The position numbers were made by a program, and so were the translations under genes. A DNA stretch of 46,689 nt from Gordonia araii NBRC 100433. GTDB lineage: Bacteria > Actinomycetota > Actinomycetes > Mycobacteriales > Mycobacteriaceae. The stretch spans positions 1-46,689 of the forward strand of contig NZ_BAEE01000053.1 of assembly GCF_000241265.1 (NCBI RefSeq), given 5' to 3'. The notes under the pieces are model-generated. The model did no database searches and was not told the DNA's origin. It saw nothing but the letters and a program-made list of their open reading frames with translations. Positions 7,692-18,727 of the stretch are shown here, piece after piece. Within the stretch, counting starts at the first letter, position 1; each line of letters starts with the position of its first letter.

Positions 7692-8792
7692 TCACCCGCG
7701 GCGCGGATCGACGCCCGTCTGACTTTGGCGCAGCTGGTTGAGGAGTTCGGCGGCCGAGATGCCCTGTTCGTGCTGTCCGCCCTCGGCCCGGCGGCCCTCG
7801 GCCCGGCGCCGGCCACCGCCGCCGGACTCCTCGGCCGGCTCGTCGGTCTCGGCGTCCTCCGACTCCAGCTCGGCGGCGTACGACTCCATCTCGCCGGTGT
7901 CGGTGAACGGGTCGTGCGGTTCGCCTGCGATGTGGTCGCGGCGTTCGGCATCGGGCTGCTCGGCGGTGGGAGCCGGGTACGGCCACGCCTGCGCCGGTTG
8001 CTCCGGGGCACCGAACTGGGCGCCCTGCTGGTCGTCGGCGCCGAAACCGGCGGCGCGCGACGGCGTGACCCACGATTCGGTGGGCGGGTCGGACGGTTCC
8101 TGGACCGCCGTGAACTCGTCGTGCGTGGCCGCGTACTCGTCGAGACCCGGCGCCGGTTCGTCCTCGACGACGGGGATGATCTCGGTCCAGTCGTCGCGCC
8201 CGCCTTGCGGAGGCGGCGGCGGGTAGTGCCGGCCGTCGGGCGTCGGCGGCGCGGTCGACGCGAAGTCGGTCGCGGCCAGGACGCTGTCGTCGGGCTCGTA
8301 CGTGGGCATCGACGACGCGAGTTCGCGCAGGCGCTCGTTGGGCAGCGCGACGCGGTCCTCGGGAAGCGGTTGCCCGATCAGAGCTTCCAGGCTGGCTCGC
8401 AAAGCGGCGACCTGGGCCTGTAGCTCCTGGAGGTCGTGACTCGCCTCTTCGGCGACCTCGCGCCGGATCTGCGCCTCGACGTCCATCTCGTATTGACGTC
8501 TGGCGGAGATCTCGCGCTCGAGCTGCAGTTCGTACACGAGCCTCATGTCGCGGCTCTTCGATTCCGCGATCTCTGCCTGCCTGCGGTACCTGGTGACGCC
8601 GATTGCTCCGATCACGGCCGCCCACAGCGCCGAGATGACCGCGATCGATGCGGGCACGGAGAGCTGATCGCTCCAGATCATCATCGCGCTGGCAACCAGC
8701 GCGAGCACGATGAGCAGGCCGAGTAGCCACTGGCCCGCACCGCGCTGCGGCGCAGCGGTGCGCGCGTCGGCAGACCGACTGTTCCTCGCCAT
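7692..8792 (-). CDS. Two-TM membrane protein with long acidic tail (DUF6779, Rv3604c-like)
   Basis: A 366-residue protein with two N-terminal transmembrane helices (WLLGLLIVLALVASAMMIW, residues ~23-41, and VPASIAVISALWAAVIGAIG, ~47-66). A basic and coiled-coil-like segment follows (YRRQAEIAESKSRDMRLVYE to LEALIGQPL, ~70-145), then a long Pro/Glu/Asp-rich disordered tail. This layout matches the Rv3604c family, which always sits between the pan and fol genes. The biochemical role is unknown; the topology suggests a membrane-anchored scaffold. It is separated by 110 bases from the DUF2520 gene and 74 bases from the DUF3180 gene, all on one strand. Confidence 0.8.
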   Translation of the reverse strand: MARNSRSADARTAAPQRGAGQWLLGLLIVLALVASAMMIWSDQLSVPASIAVISALWAAVIGAIGVTRYRRQAEIAESKSRDMRLVYELQLEREISARRQYEMDVEAQIRREVAEEASHDLQELQAQVAALRASLEALIGQPLPEDRVALPNERLRELASSMPTYEPDDSVLAATDFASTAPPTPDGRHYPPPPPQGGRDDWTEIIPVVEDEPAPGLDEYAATHDEFTAVQEPSDPPTESWVTPSRAAGFGADDQQGAQFGAPEQPAQAWPYPAPTAEQPDAERRDHIAGEPHDPFTDTGEMESYAAELESEDAETDEPAEESGGGGRRRAEGRRAEGGQHEQGISAAELLNQLRQSQTGVDPRRG

Positions 8793-8866
8793 AGTCGTGA
8801 ACTTACCTGTCTATCGTGGATAAACGGCTCAACCTACACCGGAGCGTCACATTTAACGCCCGGGCC

Positions 8867-9397
8867 TCAAGCGGCGTCGGGATTGGGCACCTGGCCGTCT
8901 TCGGTCGGATCGTCGGGGGCACGGCAGCTTTGCTCGAGCCAGAGTGCGGCTGCGACAAGTGCTATCCCCCCGATAACTCCGACGATGGTACCGGGCTTGC
9001 TGGCATCGGCGCTGGCCACGTCGTCCAGGTGGAACAGGTAGGCGGTGATCGCACCCCATCCGCCCGCCGCGATCGCACCCAGGATCGCCGAGGCCTTGGC
9101 GAGCGCGACCAGGCGCGCGACCGTCACCGGGTGCAGCTGTTGGCGCGCCTGCCCGATCTCGTTCTCGGCCACGCGCCGTCGCACCAGTAGCCCGGCCGTC
9201 GCCTCGAGCGCCGCCAACACCAGCAGGAAGGCGCTGGTGTACCAGCGGATCGTCGGGAAGTCGCGAAAGTTGAACGCGATGAACACCCAGGCCAGGACGG
9301 CCGCCGCCAACGCCAGAAGCGCCAGGTCGCGGATCCGCGTCGGCCCCAGCTGGCCGTCGGGTCCGCCGTGTCCGCCGGGCGGCGGGACCGCGTTCAC
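8867..9397 (-). CDS. DUF3180 membrane protein (Rv3605c-like)
   Basis: A 176-residue protein with about four membrane segments: DLALLALAAAVLAWVFIAF, WYTSAFLLVLAALEATAGLL, AILGAIAAGGWGAITAYLF and IVGVIGGIALVAAALWLEQS. It matches the DUF3180 family that follows folK in mycobacteria and relatives. I chose GTG 9397 because it overlaps the folK stop as GTGA; the frame stays open far upstream but only as a shadow of folK. The function is not known. Its constant place at the end of the fol cluster suggests a link to folate or pterin metabolism, but this is inference only. Confidence 0.85.
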   Translation of the reverse strand: MNAVPPPGGHGGPDGQLGPTRIRDLALLALAAAVLAWVFIAFNFRDFPTIRWYTSAFLLVLAALEATAGLLVRRRVAENEIGQARQQLHPVTVARLVALAKASAILGAIAAGGWGAITAYLFHLDDVASADASKPGTIVGVIGGIALVAAALWLEQSCRAPDDPTEDGQVPNPDAA

Positions 9398-9963
9398 CGC
9401 TTCTCCCCCGCGTCGGTGCGGATCGACCGGCTCACTGGAAGGGCGACGTCGAGCCGCGAGATCGCCGCCCGCTCGTCGGGGTCCAGCCCGGCCACCAGAT
9501 CGGCGACCGGGACCGAGCCGCCGTCGGGCAGGTCGAGGCGCGCGTCGGGGTCGACGGCCAGCCACGGAATGAGGACGAAGCCGCGCTCGTGTGCTCTGGG
9601 GTGCGGCAGCGTCAGCTCGTCGGTCGCGCTGAACACCGGATGTCCGGCGGTGTCGCGGACCGCGATGACATCGACGTCGAGCGTGCGCGGACCCCAGCGG
9701 ATGTCGCGACGGCGATCGGCGGCGGTTTCCAGCTCGGCCCCGCGACGCAGCCAGGAAAGGGCGTCGCGGTCCCCCGCGACGATCAGTGTGATGTTGTAGA
9801 AGTCGTCCTGCTCGACTCCGCCCCACGGCGGGGTCGCGTAGACCGGCGACACCGCCCGGATCTCGTCGCCGGCCGAGACGAAACCGTCGATGACGCCGGC
9901 CAGATGCGCCAGCCGGTCGCCGATATTCGATCCGGCCGACAGCACCGCCACGCTGCCGGTCAA
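9394..9963 (-). CDS. folK: 6-hydroxymethyl-7,8-dihydropterin pyrophosphokinase
   Basis: Transfers pyrophosphate from ATP to hydroxymethyl-dihydropterin, the step before dihydropteroate synthase. The family motifs are present: [14 protein letters not shown] (N-terminus), [19 protein letters not shown], and the catalytic/Mg site [13 protein letters not shown], then [20 protein letters not shown]. The start is taken as TTG 9963, which overlaps the folB stop (TTGA) and gives [13 protein letters not shown] (189 residues). GTG 9951 is the alternative. The window has a complete folE-folP-folB-folK set transcribed together in the minus direction. Confidence 0.94.
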   Translation of the reverse strand: MTGSVAVLSAGSNIGDRLAHLAGVIDGFVSAGDEIRAVSPVYATPPWGGVEQDDFYNITLIVAGDRDALSWLRRGAELETAADRRRDIRWGPRTLDVDVIAVRDTAGHPVFSATDELTLPHPRAHERGFVLIPWLAVDPDARLDLPDGGSVPVADLVAGLDPDERAAISRLDVALPVSRSIRTDAGEKR

Positions 9964-10346
9964 CCGAGACCCCGGGCGAGCATGGTCTTGCGGGAGCGGC
10001 GCGTCACCACCGCGACGTCGGCGAAGGTCAGCGGGATCGGCGCCGACGGCTTGTGCACGGTGACCTCGACGGCGTGGAGCCGCTCGTCGGCCATCACCGC
10101 CTCGGCGATGTCGGAGCCGACCTTCTCGATCAGATTGCACGGCTGCCCGGCGACGATGTCGTGGACCACCTGGGCTAGCTCGCCGTAGTCGAGGGTGTCG
10201 GCCAGGTCGTCGGAATCGGCGGCGACCGAGAGGTCGAGCCAGACCGATACGTCGATGACGAAGTCCTGACCGTCACGTCGTTCGTGGTCGAAGACCCCGT
10301 GGTTTCCGCGGACGGTGAGCCCGCGCAACTCGATCCGGTCAGCCAT
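9960..10346 (-). CDS. folB: Dihydroneopterin aldolase
   Basis: Converts 7,8-dihydroneopterin to hydroxymethyl-dihydropterin and glycolaldehyde. At 128 residues from ATG 10346 ([20 protein letters not shown]) it has the usual length. Key features: the N-terminal [18 protein letters not shown], the pterin-anchoring Glu in [13 protein letters not shown], and the catalytic Lys in [16 protein letters not shown] lies just upstream of the ATG, inside the end of folP, with which it overlaps by 8 bases. Longer open frames upstream belong to folP in another frame. Confidence 0.95.
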   Translation of the reverse strand: MADRIELRGLTVRGNHGVFDHERRDGQDFVIDVSVWLDLSVAADSDDLADTLDYGELAQVVHDIVAGQPCNLIEKVGSDIAEAVMADERLHAVEVTVHKPSAPIPLTFADVAVVTRRSRKTMLARGLG

Positions 10347-11235
10347 CGGCTGCTCCCCTCGTCTCAACGGTCCGGTCGGCTCCGGTCCAGGCCTGGGCGA
10401 CGCGGATCGCGTCGCGGCTGGCCGCGGCATCGTGCACTCGTACGCCCCACACACCGGCCGCGGCGGCCAGCGCCGATACCGCTGCCGTCGCGACTTCGCG
10501 GCCGGCCGGCGACCGGTCGACACCGTCGCGAGCGAGCAGCGTGCCCAGAAAACGTTTGCGGGACGCGCCGACGAGAACCGGAAACCCGAGGCCGACGAGC
10601 GTCGGCAGGCCGCGCAGGAGATCCCAATTGTGCTCGGCGCTCTTCGCGAAGCCCAGTCCCGGGTCGAGGATCAGCCGGTCCGGGTCCACCCCGGCGGTCA
10701 CGGCCGCGTCGACCTGGGCCAGCAACTCGCCGCTGACCTCGCCGACGACATCGCGATACGCACCGGTTTGGCCGGCGCGGTGGGTGAAGTCTTCGGGCCC
10801 GTACGGCCCGGCGCCGGCCCGCTCGGTCAACGGTCGCCAATGCATCAGGATCCACGGCAGGCCCGCGTCGGCCAGCACGCGCGCCATCGACGGATCCGCG
10901 CGGCCGCCCGAAACGTCGTTGACGTAGACGGCACCGGCCTCGATGGCCGCCGACGCCACCTCCGCGCGCATGGTGTCCACCGAGACGGCGATGCCGTCGG
11001 CGGCCAGCGCCGAGATCACCGGGACGACGCGTTGCGCCTCGACCGCCGCCTCGACGCGGTGCGCGCCCGGGCGGGTCGACTCACCGCCGACGTCGACGAT
11101 GTCGGCGCCGTCGGCGGCCAGGGCGCGGGCCTGGGCGACCGCGGCGTCGACGTCGAGGAACCGGCCGCCGTCGGAGAACGAATCGGCCGTCACGTTGACC
11201 ACGCCGAGGATCTTCACGCCGCCGTTTCCGTCCAT
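10339..11235 (-). CDS. folP: Dihydropteroate synthase
   Basis: Condenses p-aminobenzoate with hydroxymethyl-dihydropterin pyrophosphate; the target of sulfonamides. A TIM-barrel of 298 residues with the pyrophosphate loop [20 protein letters not shown] (residues ~9-28), [42 protein letters not shown] and [13 protein letters not shown] (pABA/pterin pocket), ending with [15 protein letters not shown]. The start ATG 11235 is 4 bases after the folE stop; an in-frame GTG at 11217 preceded by GGAAACGGCGGC is possible. No odd residues were noticed in the drug-binding loops. Confidence 0.96.
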   Translation of the reverse strand: MDGNGGVKILGVVNVTADSFSDGGRFLDVDAAVAQARALAADGADIVDVGGESTRPGAHRVEAAVEAQRVVPVISALAADGIAVSVDTMRAEVASAAIEAGAVYVNDVSGGRADPSMARVLADAGLPWILMHWRPLTERAGAGPYGPEDFTHRAGQTGAYRDVVGEVSGELLAQVDAAVTAGVDPDRLILDPGLGFAKSAEHNWDLLRGLPTLVGLGFPVLVGASRKRFLGTLLARDGVDRSPAGREVATAAVSALAAAAGVWGVRVHDAAASRDAIRVAQAWTGADRTVETRGAADG

Positions 11236-11239
11236 CTCG

Positions 11240-11840
11240 TCAACGGGCGATCAGCTGCAAGGCCTCGCTGCGCGACACCGCGTTCGTCTTGAAGATCCCG
11301 CGCACGGCCGAGGTGGTGGTGCTCGACCCCGGCTTGCGGATGCCGCGCATCGCCATGCACAGGTGCTCGGCCTCGATCACGACGATGACGCCGCGCGGGT
11401 CGAGCTTGCTCATCACGGCATCGGCGATCTGGCTGGTCAACCGCTCCTGGACCTGCGGCCGCTTCGCGTACAGGTCGACGACGCGGGCCAGCTTGGACAG
11501 GCCGGTGACTCGCCCGGAGGACCCGGGGATGTAGCCGACGTGGGCCACGCCGTGGAAGGCGACCAGATGGTGCTCGCACGTGGAGTACAGCGGGATGTCT
11601 TTGACCAGGACGAGTTCCTCGTGGTTCTCGTCGAAGGTCGTCTCAAGCACCTCGTCGGGATCGGTGTAGAGCCCGGCGAACACCTCGTGAAAGGCATTGG
11701 CGACCCGCGTCGGCGTGCGCCGCAGCCCCTCCCGGTCCGGGTCTTCGCCGACGGCGATCAGCAACTCGCGCACCGCCGCCTCGGCGCGCGCTTGATCGAA
11801 TCGTGCGGGCCCGGGCGTCGATGCGGGGCGCGCGGCATCC

Positions 11841-11851
<11 letters not shown>
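11240..11851 (-). CDS. folE: GTP cyclohydrolase I
   Basis: Zinc enzyme that converts GTP to 7,8-dihydroneopterin triphosphate, the entry to folate synthesis. At 203 residues, it has the conserved [20 protein letters not shown] (zinc Cys and His residues), [20 protein letters not shown], and [20 protein letters not shown] (second zinc Cys). The first ~20 residues are a variable Ala/Pro-rich tail. The start ATG 11851 overlaps the end of ftsH by 11 bases, so it is translated within the ftsH-fol transcript. Confidence 0.97.
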
Positions 11852-14147
<2,296 letters not shown>

Positions 14148-14261
14148 GCGTGGTGCGGCGGGCCGCACAGCGCCGCCAACGTCCTTCCATCGAAGATTTC
14201 CTACCAGATTACCTGGCGACGACCGGTGGCGTCATCGGCGCCGGATCGACCGGCGGTGCCG

Positions 14262-14828
14262 TCAGGCCTGATAGACCGACCGTTTGAGGCGGCCGATGTA
14301 GGGCAGGTCGCGGTAGCGCTCGGCGTAGTCGAGGCCGTAGCCGACGACGAAATCGTTGGGGATGTCGAAGCCGACGTCGGCGACGTCGAGTTCGACGCGG
14401 ACGGCGTCCGGTTTGCGCAGCAGGGTGCACACGCTCAACGACCGCGGCGATCGGGTGGCGAGGTTCTTCAGCAGCCACGACAGCGTGAGACCGGAGTCGA
14501 TGACGTCTTCGACGATGAGGACGTCCCGGTCGGCGATGTCGCGGTCAAGGTCCTTGAGGATGCGGACGACGCCCGACGAGGAGGTCGACGAGCCGTAGCT
14601 CGACACGGCCATGAACTCCATCTGCGACGGGATGGGCAGCGCCCGGGCGAAGTCGGTCATGAACATAATCGCGCCCTTGAGAACCCCGATGAGCACGAGA
14701 TCGTCCGGGGCGTCGCGGAACCGGTCGGCAACCGACTCGGCCAGTTCGGCGGTGCGCTGCTTGATCTGCTCTTCGGTGATCAAGACCGCTTCGATGTCGT
14801 CACCATAGGGATGGCTGCTCACGTCCAT
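14262..14828 (-). CDS. hpt: Hypoxanthine(-guanine) phosphoribosyltransferase
   Basis: Purine salvage enzyme that adds hypoxanthine or guanine to PRPP. At 188 residues, it shows the PRPP loop [18 protein letters not shown] (residues ~102-119), [15 protein letters not shown] near the N-terminus, and the C-terminal [20 protein letters not shown]. Length and motifs are standard. It lies between ftsH (gap 114 bases) and the TetR gene (gap 46). In M. tuberculosis hpt neighbours tilS; here the TetR-hydrolase-lipase cassette separates the two. Confidence 0.96.
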   Translation of the reverse strand: MDVSSHPYGDDIEAVLITEEQIKQRTAELAESVADRFRDAPDDLVLIGVLKGAIMFMTDFARALPIPSQMEFMAVSSYGSSTSSSGVVRILKDLDRDIADRDVLIVEDVIDSGLTLSWLLKNLATRSPRSLSVCTLLRKPDAVRVELDVADVGFDIPNDFVVGYGLDYAERYRDLPYIGRLKRSVYQA

Positions 14829-14874
14829 AGCTTGTCACGGACCCGGGGCGCCCGACCAATCAGCCCGTCGCGCG

Positions 14875-15573
14875 TCAGGGCGCGAGGACCCTGCGCGCGA
14901 AGCTGTGGATCGGCTCGACGATCTCGTCGAGTCCGTCGACGCCGTGGCGATGGACCTGACGGATGCACAGTTCGTTGATTCCGCCCAGCATCGCGATCAG
15001 CTCGGCTTCGGAGACGTCGGCGATCGCGATGCCCTGCTCGCGACCGCGCTCCAGGATCTGTCCGATGGCCGCGGCATAGCTCGCGACGCCTTGGATCCGT
15101 CGCTCGTTGATCGCCAGGGTCGCGCCCTGGGCCCGCAGCAGCAGCATGGTCGTGAAAGCCGGCGCGGCTTGCAGGGTCGTGAGATATCCGGAGATGAGCG
15201 GGCTCAGCAGCTCGTCGATGTCGCGCGGGTCGGCAGGTATGCCCGCCGACATGTGGGCGACCACCAGTCCGATCGCGTCGTAGGCGGAGATGAAGGCGGC
15301 CTCTTTGTCGGCGAAGTACTTGTAGAAGGACTTCTTCGAGACACCGGCTTCGGCGGCGATCTGCTCCACCGAGGTCTGCGCGAAGCCTTGTCGTGCAATG
15401 ACTTCCGCGGTGGCGGCGATCAGTCGCCACCGTTGCGACTCTTCCACCTGTTCCGGCGTGAGGCCGTGCCGGTGGCGCGGCAGTGCCGCGCGCTTCTCGC
15501 TGCCGCTGATGATCGCGAGGACCTGTTCGGGGGTGAGCGCGGCGCCGGTATCGGCGGGGTCGGCATCGGTCAC
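14875..15573 (-). CDS. TetR-family regulator of the divergent hydrolase-lipase pair
   Basis: A 232-residue regulator with an unusual ~30-residue N-terminal extension (DTGAALTPEQVLAIISGSEK) before the helix-turn-helix (LIAATAEVIARQGFAQTSVE, then IAAEAGVSKKSFYKYFADKE, residues ~50-95). The C-terminal domain has no known ligand signature. I take GTG 15573 as the start; the frame is open far upstream, but that part runs through the divergent gene and promoter. The 20-bp perfect palindrome at 15614-15633 lies 41 bases upstream of its start and between the two divergent genes, so autoregulation and control of the hydrolase are likely. Confidence 0.9.
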   Translation of the reverse strand: MTDADPADTGAALTPEQVLAIISGSEKRAALPRHRHGLTPEQVEESQRWRLIAATAEVIARQGFAQTSVEQIAAEAGVSKKSFYKYFADKEAAFISAYDAIGLVVAHMSAGIPADPRDIDELLSPLISGYLTTLQAAPAFTTMLLLRAQGATLAINERRIQGVASYAAAIGQILERGREQGIAIADVSEAELIAMLGGINELCIRQVHRHGVDGLDEIVEPIHSFARRVLAP

Positions 15574-15613
15574 GCCGTTGACATTACCGCCGAAGCGGGC
15601 TTGACTCTGAATA

Positions 15614-15633
15614 GAGAAACGATATCGTTTCTC
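15614..15633. promoter_or_regulatory. Perfect 20-bp palindrome, probable TetR operator
   Basis: GAGAAACGATATCGTTTCTC is identical to its own reverse complement. It sits in the 102-bp gap between the divergent TetR gene and the hydrolase gene, 43 bases before the hydrolase ATG. Such uninterrupted palindromes are typical for dimers of TetR dimers or a single TetR dimer at a divergent promoter. Confidence 0.85.
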
Positions 15634-15675
15634 AAAAGTTTCACGGGCCTCAGCGGTCCAGTCGAGGGGGAAGCC

Positions 15676-16557
15676 ATGGCCGACGAGTACTTCGAGTTCG
15701 ACGGGATGCGCATCGCGTACACCGCCGCGGGTCAGGAGCATGCCGGCGAAGCGCCCCCGCTGGTGTTCCTGCACAACGCCGGCGCGTCGCGGCACCTCTG
15801 GTCCGAGCAGATCGCCTACTTCGGCGAGGAGCATCCGGTCTACGCCCTGGACCTGTTCGGATACGGCGACTCCGACGTGCCCGACTCCGGCTATTCGGTT
15901 GCGCGCTACCGCGACATGCTCGCGGCCTTCCTCACCCACGCCGGACTGGACGGTCCGGTACTGGTCGGCAACTGCCTGGGCAGCGCCATCGTCGCCCACC
16001 TGCTCCGATCCGACGACCGCCCGGCCGGAGCGGTGCTGATGAATCCGCTCACCGAGCAGACCGCGAGGCACGGCGGCTACGGATGGCTCGTCGGTCCCTC
16101 CGCGCGGATCCCGCGGCCGGTGCGCAACGCGGTCCGGCGCTTCGGGTCGCCGCGGCCCGCCGCCCGCCGGGTCGTGGGCCAATGGTTCTCCGATCCCTCA
16201 CTGGCCGACCGGTTGCCCGCCGCGAGACAACTGATCGACGGCATGCGCCGGCCGGGCGGGCTCGCCGCGCTCGGCGAGACCATCGGCGACGACCTGGGCA
16301 CGCTGGCCCGCCTGGACATCGAGGGGCTGCCGGCGTCCACGCCCCCGATCTGCACGATCTGGGGCGTCGAGAACACCATCCTGTCCAGCGAGGCCGGCCG
16401 CACCCTCAACGAGAAGCTCGCCCCGGTCCGCCAGGAGTGGTTACTCGGCTGCGGACACGCCGCGATGCTGGAGCGCCCCGACCGGGTCTCGTCGATCATC
16501 GAGGAGTTCGTTCATCTCGATCTCGCGCGGCACCGGCAACGCGAGGGCAGCCGGTGA
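15676..16557 (+). CDS. Alpha/beta-fold hydrolase with Cys nucleophile
   Basis: A 293-residue alpha/beta hydrolase. The oxyanion region is VFLHNAGASRHLW (residues ~30-42) and the strand-4 motif is YALDLFGYGDSD. The nucleophile elbow reads VGNCLGS, so Cys100 replaces the usual Ser. The acid position (usually GxxD) reads GVENTI, offering Glu232 or Asn233. The His is His261 in LLGCGHAAMLERP. A Cys-containing triad is known from dienelactone hydrolase-type enzymes; the substrate here is unknown. Start ATG 15676 has GAGGGGG before it; the frame is open upstream but that part is antisense to TetR. The stop overlaps the lipase start as GTGA. Confidence 0.9.
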   Translation: MADEYFEFDGMRIAYTAAGQEHAGEAPPLVFLHNAGASRHLWSEQIAYFGEEHPVYALDLFGYGDSDVPDSGYSVARYRDMLAAFLTHAGLDGPVLVGNCLGSAIVAHLLRSDDRPAGAVLMNPLTEQTARHGGYGWLVGPSARIPRPVRNAVRRFGSPRPAARRVVGQWFSDPSLADRLPAARQLIDGMRRPGGLAALGETIGDDLGTLARLDIEGLPASTPPICTIWGVENTILSSEAGRTLNEKLAPVRQEWLLGCGHAAMLERPDRVSSIIEEFVHLDLARHRQREGSR

Positions 16558-17756
16558 ACCACCGTTTTCGCGTACGCGTATTCGCCGCAGCCGTCGCGAG
16601 CGCGGCGGGGCTGAGCGCGGCCGCGCTCCCCGCGGTCTCGGCGGCCCCCACGGCTCCCGGGACGCTCATCCGGTCGGCGCCGTTGTCGTCACCCCTGACC
16701 GCGATGGCCTCGGCCCGGTTGCTCACGCTCGTCACGCGCGACTCGCACGAGCGCCGCAGGACCATGACCGCGAGCCTGTTCGTTCCGCGGTCAGCGTGGC
16801 CCGGGCCGGGCCGCAGACCGTTGGTCGGGATGGCCGTCGGCACCTATGGCCAGGGCGATCGCTGTGCGCCCTCCTACGCGTTCACGACGCCGGTTTCCGT
16901 GTCCGGCGCCGGCGGGCAGGTGGGCTACGAGGCGTCCAGCGTCGCACTGTTGCTCGCCCGCGGCTACGCGGTCGTCGTGCCCGACTACCTCGGCATGCGC
17001 CAACGCGGAACGCACACCTATCTGAACCGGGTGGAGCAGGGCCGCGCGGTCATCGATGCCGTCCGGGCGGGCGCCGCTGCCGCCGGACCGACGGGAGCGG
17101 TGGGGTTCTGGGGGTACTCCCAGGGCGGTGCGGCCGCGGGCGCGGCGGCCGAGTTGCAACCCTCCTACGCTCCCGCGTTGCCGCTGCGCGCGGTCTACAG
17201 CGGGGCACCCCCGCGCGACGTCGCGGCCGCGCTGCGCACGCGCAGCGTCATCGCCCTGCCCACCGCCGGCTGGGCGGCCAACAGCGCAATCGCGACCGAG
17301 CCCGGACTGCGCGGGCCGATCGACGCGGTGCTGAGCCCGGCCGGACGCGAGTTCTTGCGCCGCGTCGCGCACATGTGCCTGCCCGATGCGGCCGCCGCCT
17401 ACGGCCTGCTGCCGCCGTCGCGGCTGACCGCAGACGGCCGCCCGGTCGTCGAAGCGCTGCTCGCCATCCCCGGTTTCGCCCGGTGGGCGGCAGCGCAGCG
17501 CCTCGGGCGGGTCGCCCCGCGGGCGCCCGTCCTGGTGCATTCGGCCCGAAACGACGACGTCGTCCCGTTCGCGGACCAGGCCGGCCTGGTCCGCTCGTGG
17601 CGGGCGCGCGGCACACCGGTGCGGCACCTCGTCTTCGAACTGCCCGCCACCGTCCCCGGGCTGGGCATGGACCACTCGTTCCCGCACCAGGTGGACAACG
17701 AACGCGCACTGTCCTGGTTCGGACAGCACCTGCTGCGCCCTCAGCCGCGCGGCTGA
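16554..17756 (+). CDS. Secreted lipase (LIP family)
   Basis: A 400-residue protein with a Sec-type signal peptide (NHRFRVRVFAAAVASAAGLS to AVSAAP, cleavage near residue 31). The catalytic Ser is in GFWGYSQGG (Ser189), the acid is probably in SARNDDVVPF and the His in GMDHSFPHQ. The family (secretory lipase, Candida-LIP type) hydrolyses triacylglycerols or other esters outside the cell and is common in mycolata. The GTG start overlaps the hydrolase stop (GTGA), so both are co-translated and probably under the TetR protein. The 3' end overlaps the convergent tilS end by 16 bases. Confidence 0.92.
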   Translation: MNHRFRVRVFAAAVASAAGLSAAALPAVSAAPTAPGTLIRSAPLSSPLTAMASARLLTLVTRDSHERRRTMTASLFVPRSAWPGPGRRPLVGMAVGTYGQGDRCAPSYAFTTPVSVSGAGGQVGYEASSVALLLARGYAVVVPDYLGMRQRGTHTYLNRVEQGRAVIDAVRAGAAAAGPTGAVGFWGYSQGGAAAGAAAELQPSYAPALPLRAVYSGAPPRDVAAALRTRSVIALPTAGWAANSAIATEPGLRGPIDAVLSPAGREFLRRVAHMCLPDAAAAYGLLPPSRLTADGRPVVEALLAIPGFARWAAAQRLGRVAPRAPVLVHSARNDDVVPFADQAGLVRSWRARGTPVRHLVFELPATVPGLGMDHSFPHQVDNERALSWFGQHLLRPQPRG

Positions 17757-18727
17757 ATCGCGAGCCGCAGGACACCGTCGACGCGCTCGACGACCACGCG
17801 GGAACTCTGGTCGCCGCCGACGGCGACCGGCCCTTGACCCCGCCAGTCGCTGACGAGGGCGTCGACAGCGGCGACGACCGGCTGGGTCGGCCCGGCACGA
17901 GGGGGCCGGGCCGACTCGGCATCGTCGGCGCCGCGAATCGCCCCCAGCCACCGGTGCAGCACCCGGGTGCGCAACGCGGCCGGGGCCTGCTCCAGCGGCC
18001 CGACCGCCAACCCGTCGCCGGCCACACAGGTCCGGGCCAGTTCGCCGGCCAGCTCGTCGAGCAGTTCGTTGTCGGCGGCCAGCAGGTCGGCGGTACGCGC
18101 CAGCGCCTCCCGCACGCCCCCGCCGAGAACCTCGTCCATGAGCGGGAGGACCTCGGTGCGCACCCGCACCCGCGTGAACCGCGGATCGGTGTTGTGCGGG
18201 TCGGCCACCGGGCTCAGCCCCCACTGCGCACACGCGGCCACGGTGTCGGCGCGCCGCAGCGCCAGCAGCGGACGGCCCCAGGGCGCCCGCCACGGCCGCA
18301 TCCCCGAGAGCGACGTGGGCCCCGATCCGCGGGCCAGGCCGAGCAGCACCGTCTCCGCCTGGTCGTCGAGGGTGTGCCCGAGCAGGACCGGTCGCCCGGC
18401 CCGCGCCTCCTCAAGGGCGGCGTACCGCGCCGTGCGGGCGGCAGCCTCCATGCCGCCGTCGGTGCCGACGGTGACGGGCAGCACGATCGCGCCGGCTCCG
18501 AGCCCTTCCGCCGCATCGGCCGCCTCCCGGGCGACGGCCGATGACCGCGGCTGCAAACCGTGGTCGACGATCAGGGCGGTCACGTTCAGGTCCGTGCACA
18601 CCGCCGCGGCGGTCAGCGCCAGCGAATCCGGGCCGCCCGACAGCGCGACGCAGACACTGCGCCGCCCCTCGAGATACCGGTCGGCGAAGGCGGCGACCGC
18701 GGCGGTCAGAGCACGCGCGCGATCCAC
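17741..18727 (-). CDS. tilS: tRNA(Ile)-lysidine synthase
   Basis: Adds lysine to C34 of tRNA-Ile(CAU) to make lysidine, so that it reads AUA. The PP-loop motif CVALSGGPDSLALTAAAV is at residues ~26-43, followed by LIVDHGLQP, LGHTLDDQAETVLLGLARG and DPHNTDPRFTRVRVR. The C-terminal part (VSDWRGQGPVAVGG) is the tRNA-recognition domain. It is 328 residues, from GTG 18727 (MDRARAL), matching the MDR start of the mycobacterial homologue; this overlaps the metalloprotease stop by 22 bases. The longer open frame upstream is a shadow of the protease gene. Confidence 0.94.
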   Translation of the reverse strand: MDRARALTAAVAAFADRYLEGRRSVCVALSGGPDSLALTAAAVCTDLNVTALIVDHGLQPRSSAVAREAADAAEGLGAGAIVLPVTVGTDGGMEAAARTARYAALEEARAGRPVLLGHTLDDQAETVLLGLARGSGPTSLSGMRPWRAPWGRPLLALRRADTVAACAQWGLSPVADPHNTDPRFTRVRVRTEVLPLMDEVLGGGVREALARTADLLAADNELLDELAGELARTCVAGDGLAVGPLEQAPAALRTRVLHRWLGAIRGADDAESARPPRAGPTQPVVAAVDALVSDWRGQGPVAVGGDQSSRVVVERVDGVLRLAIQPRG

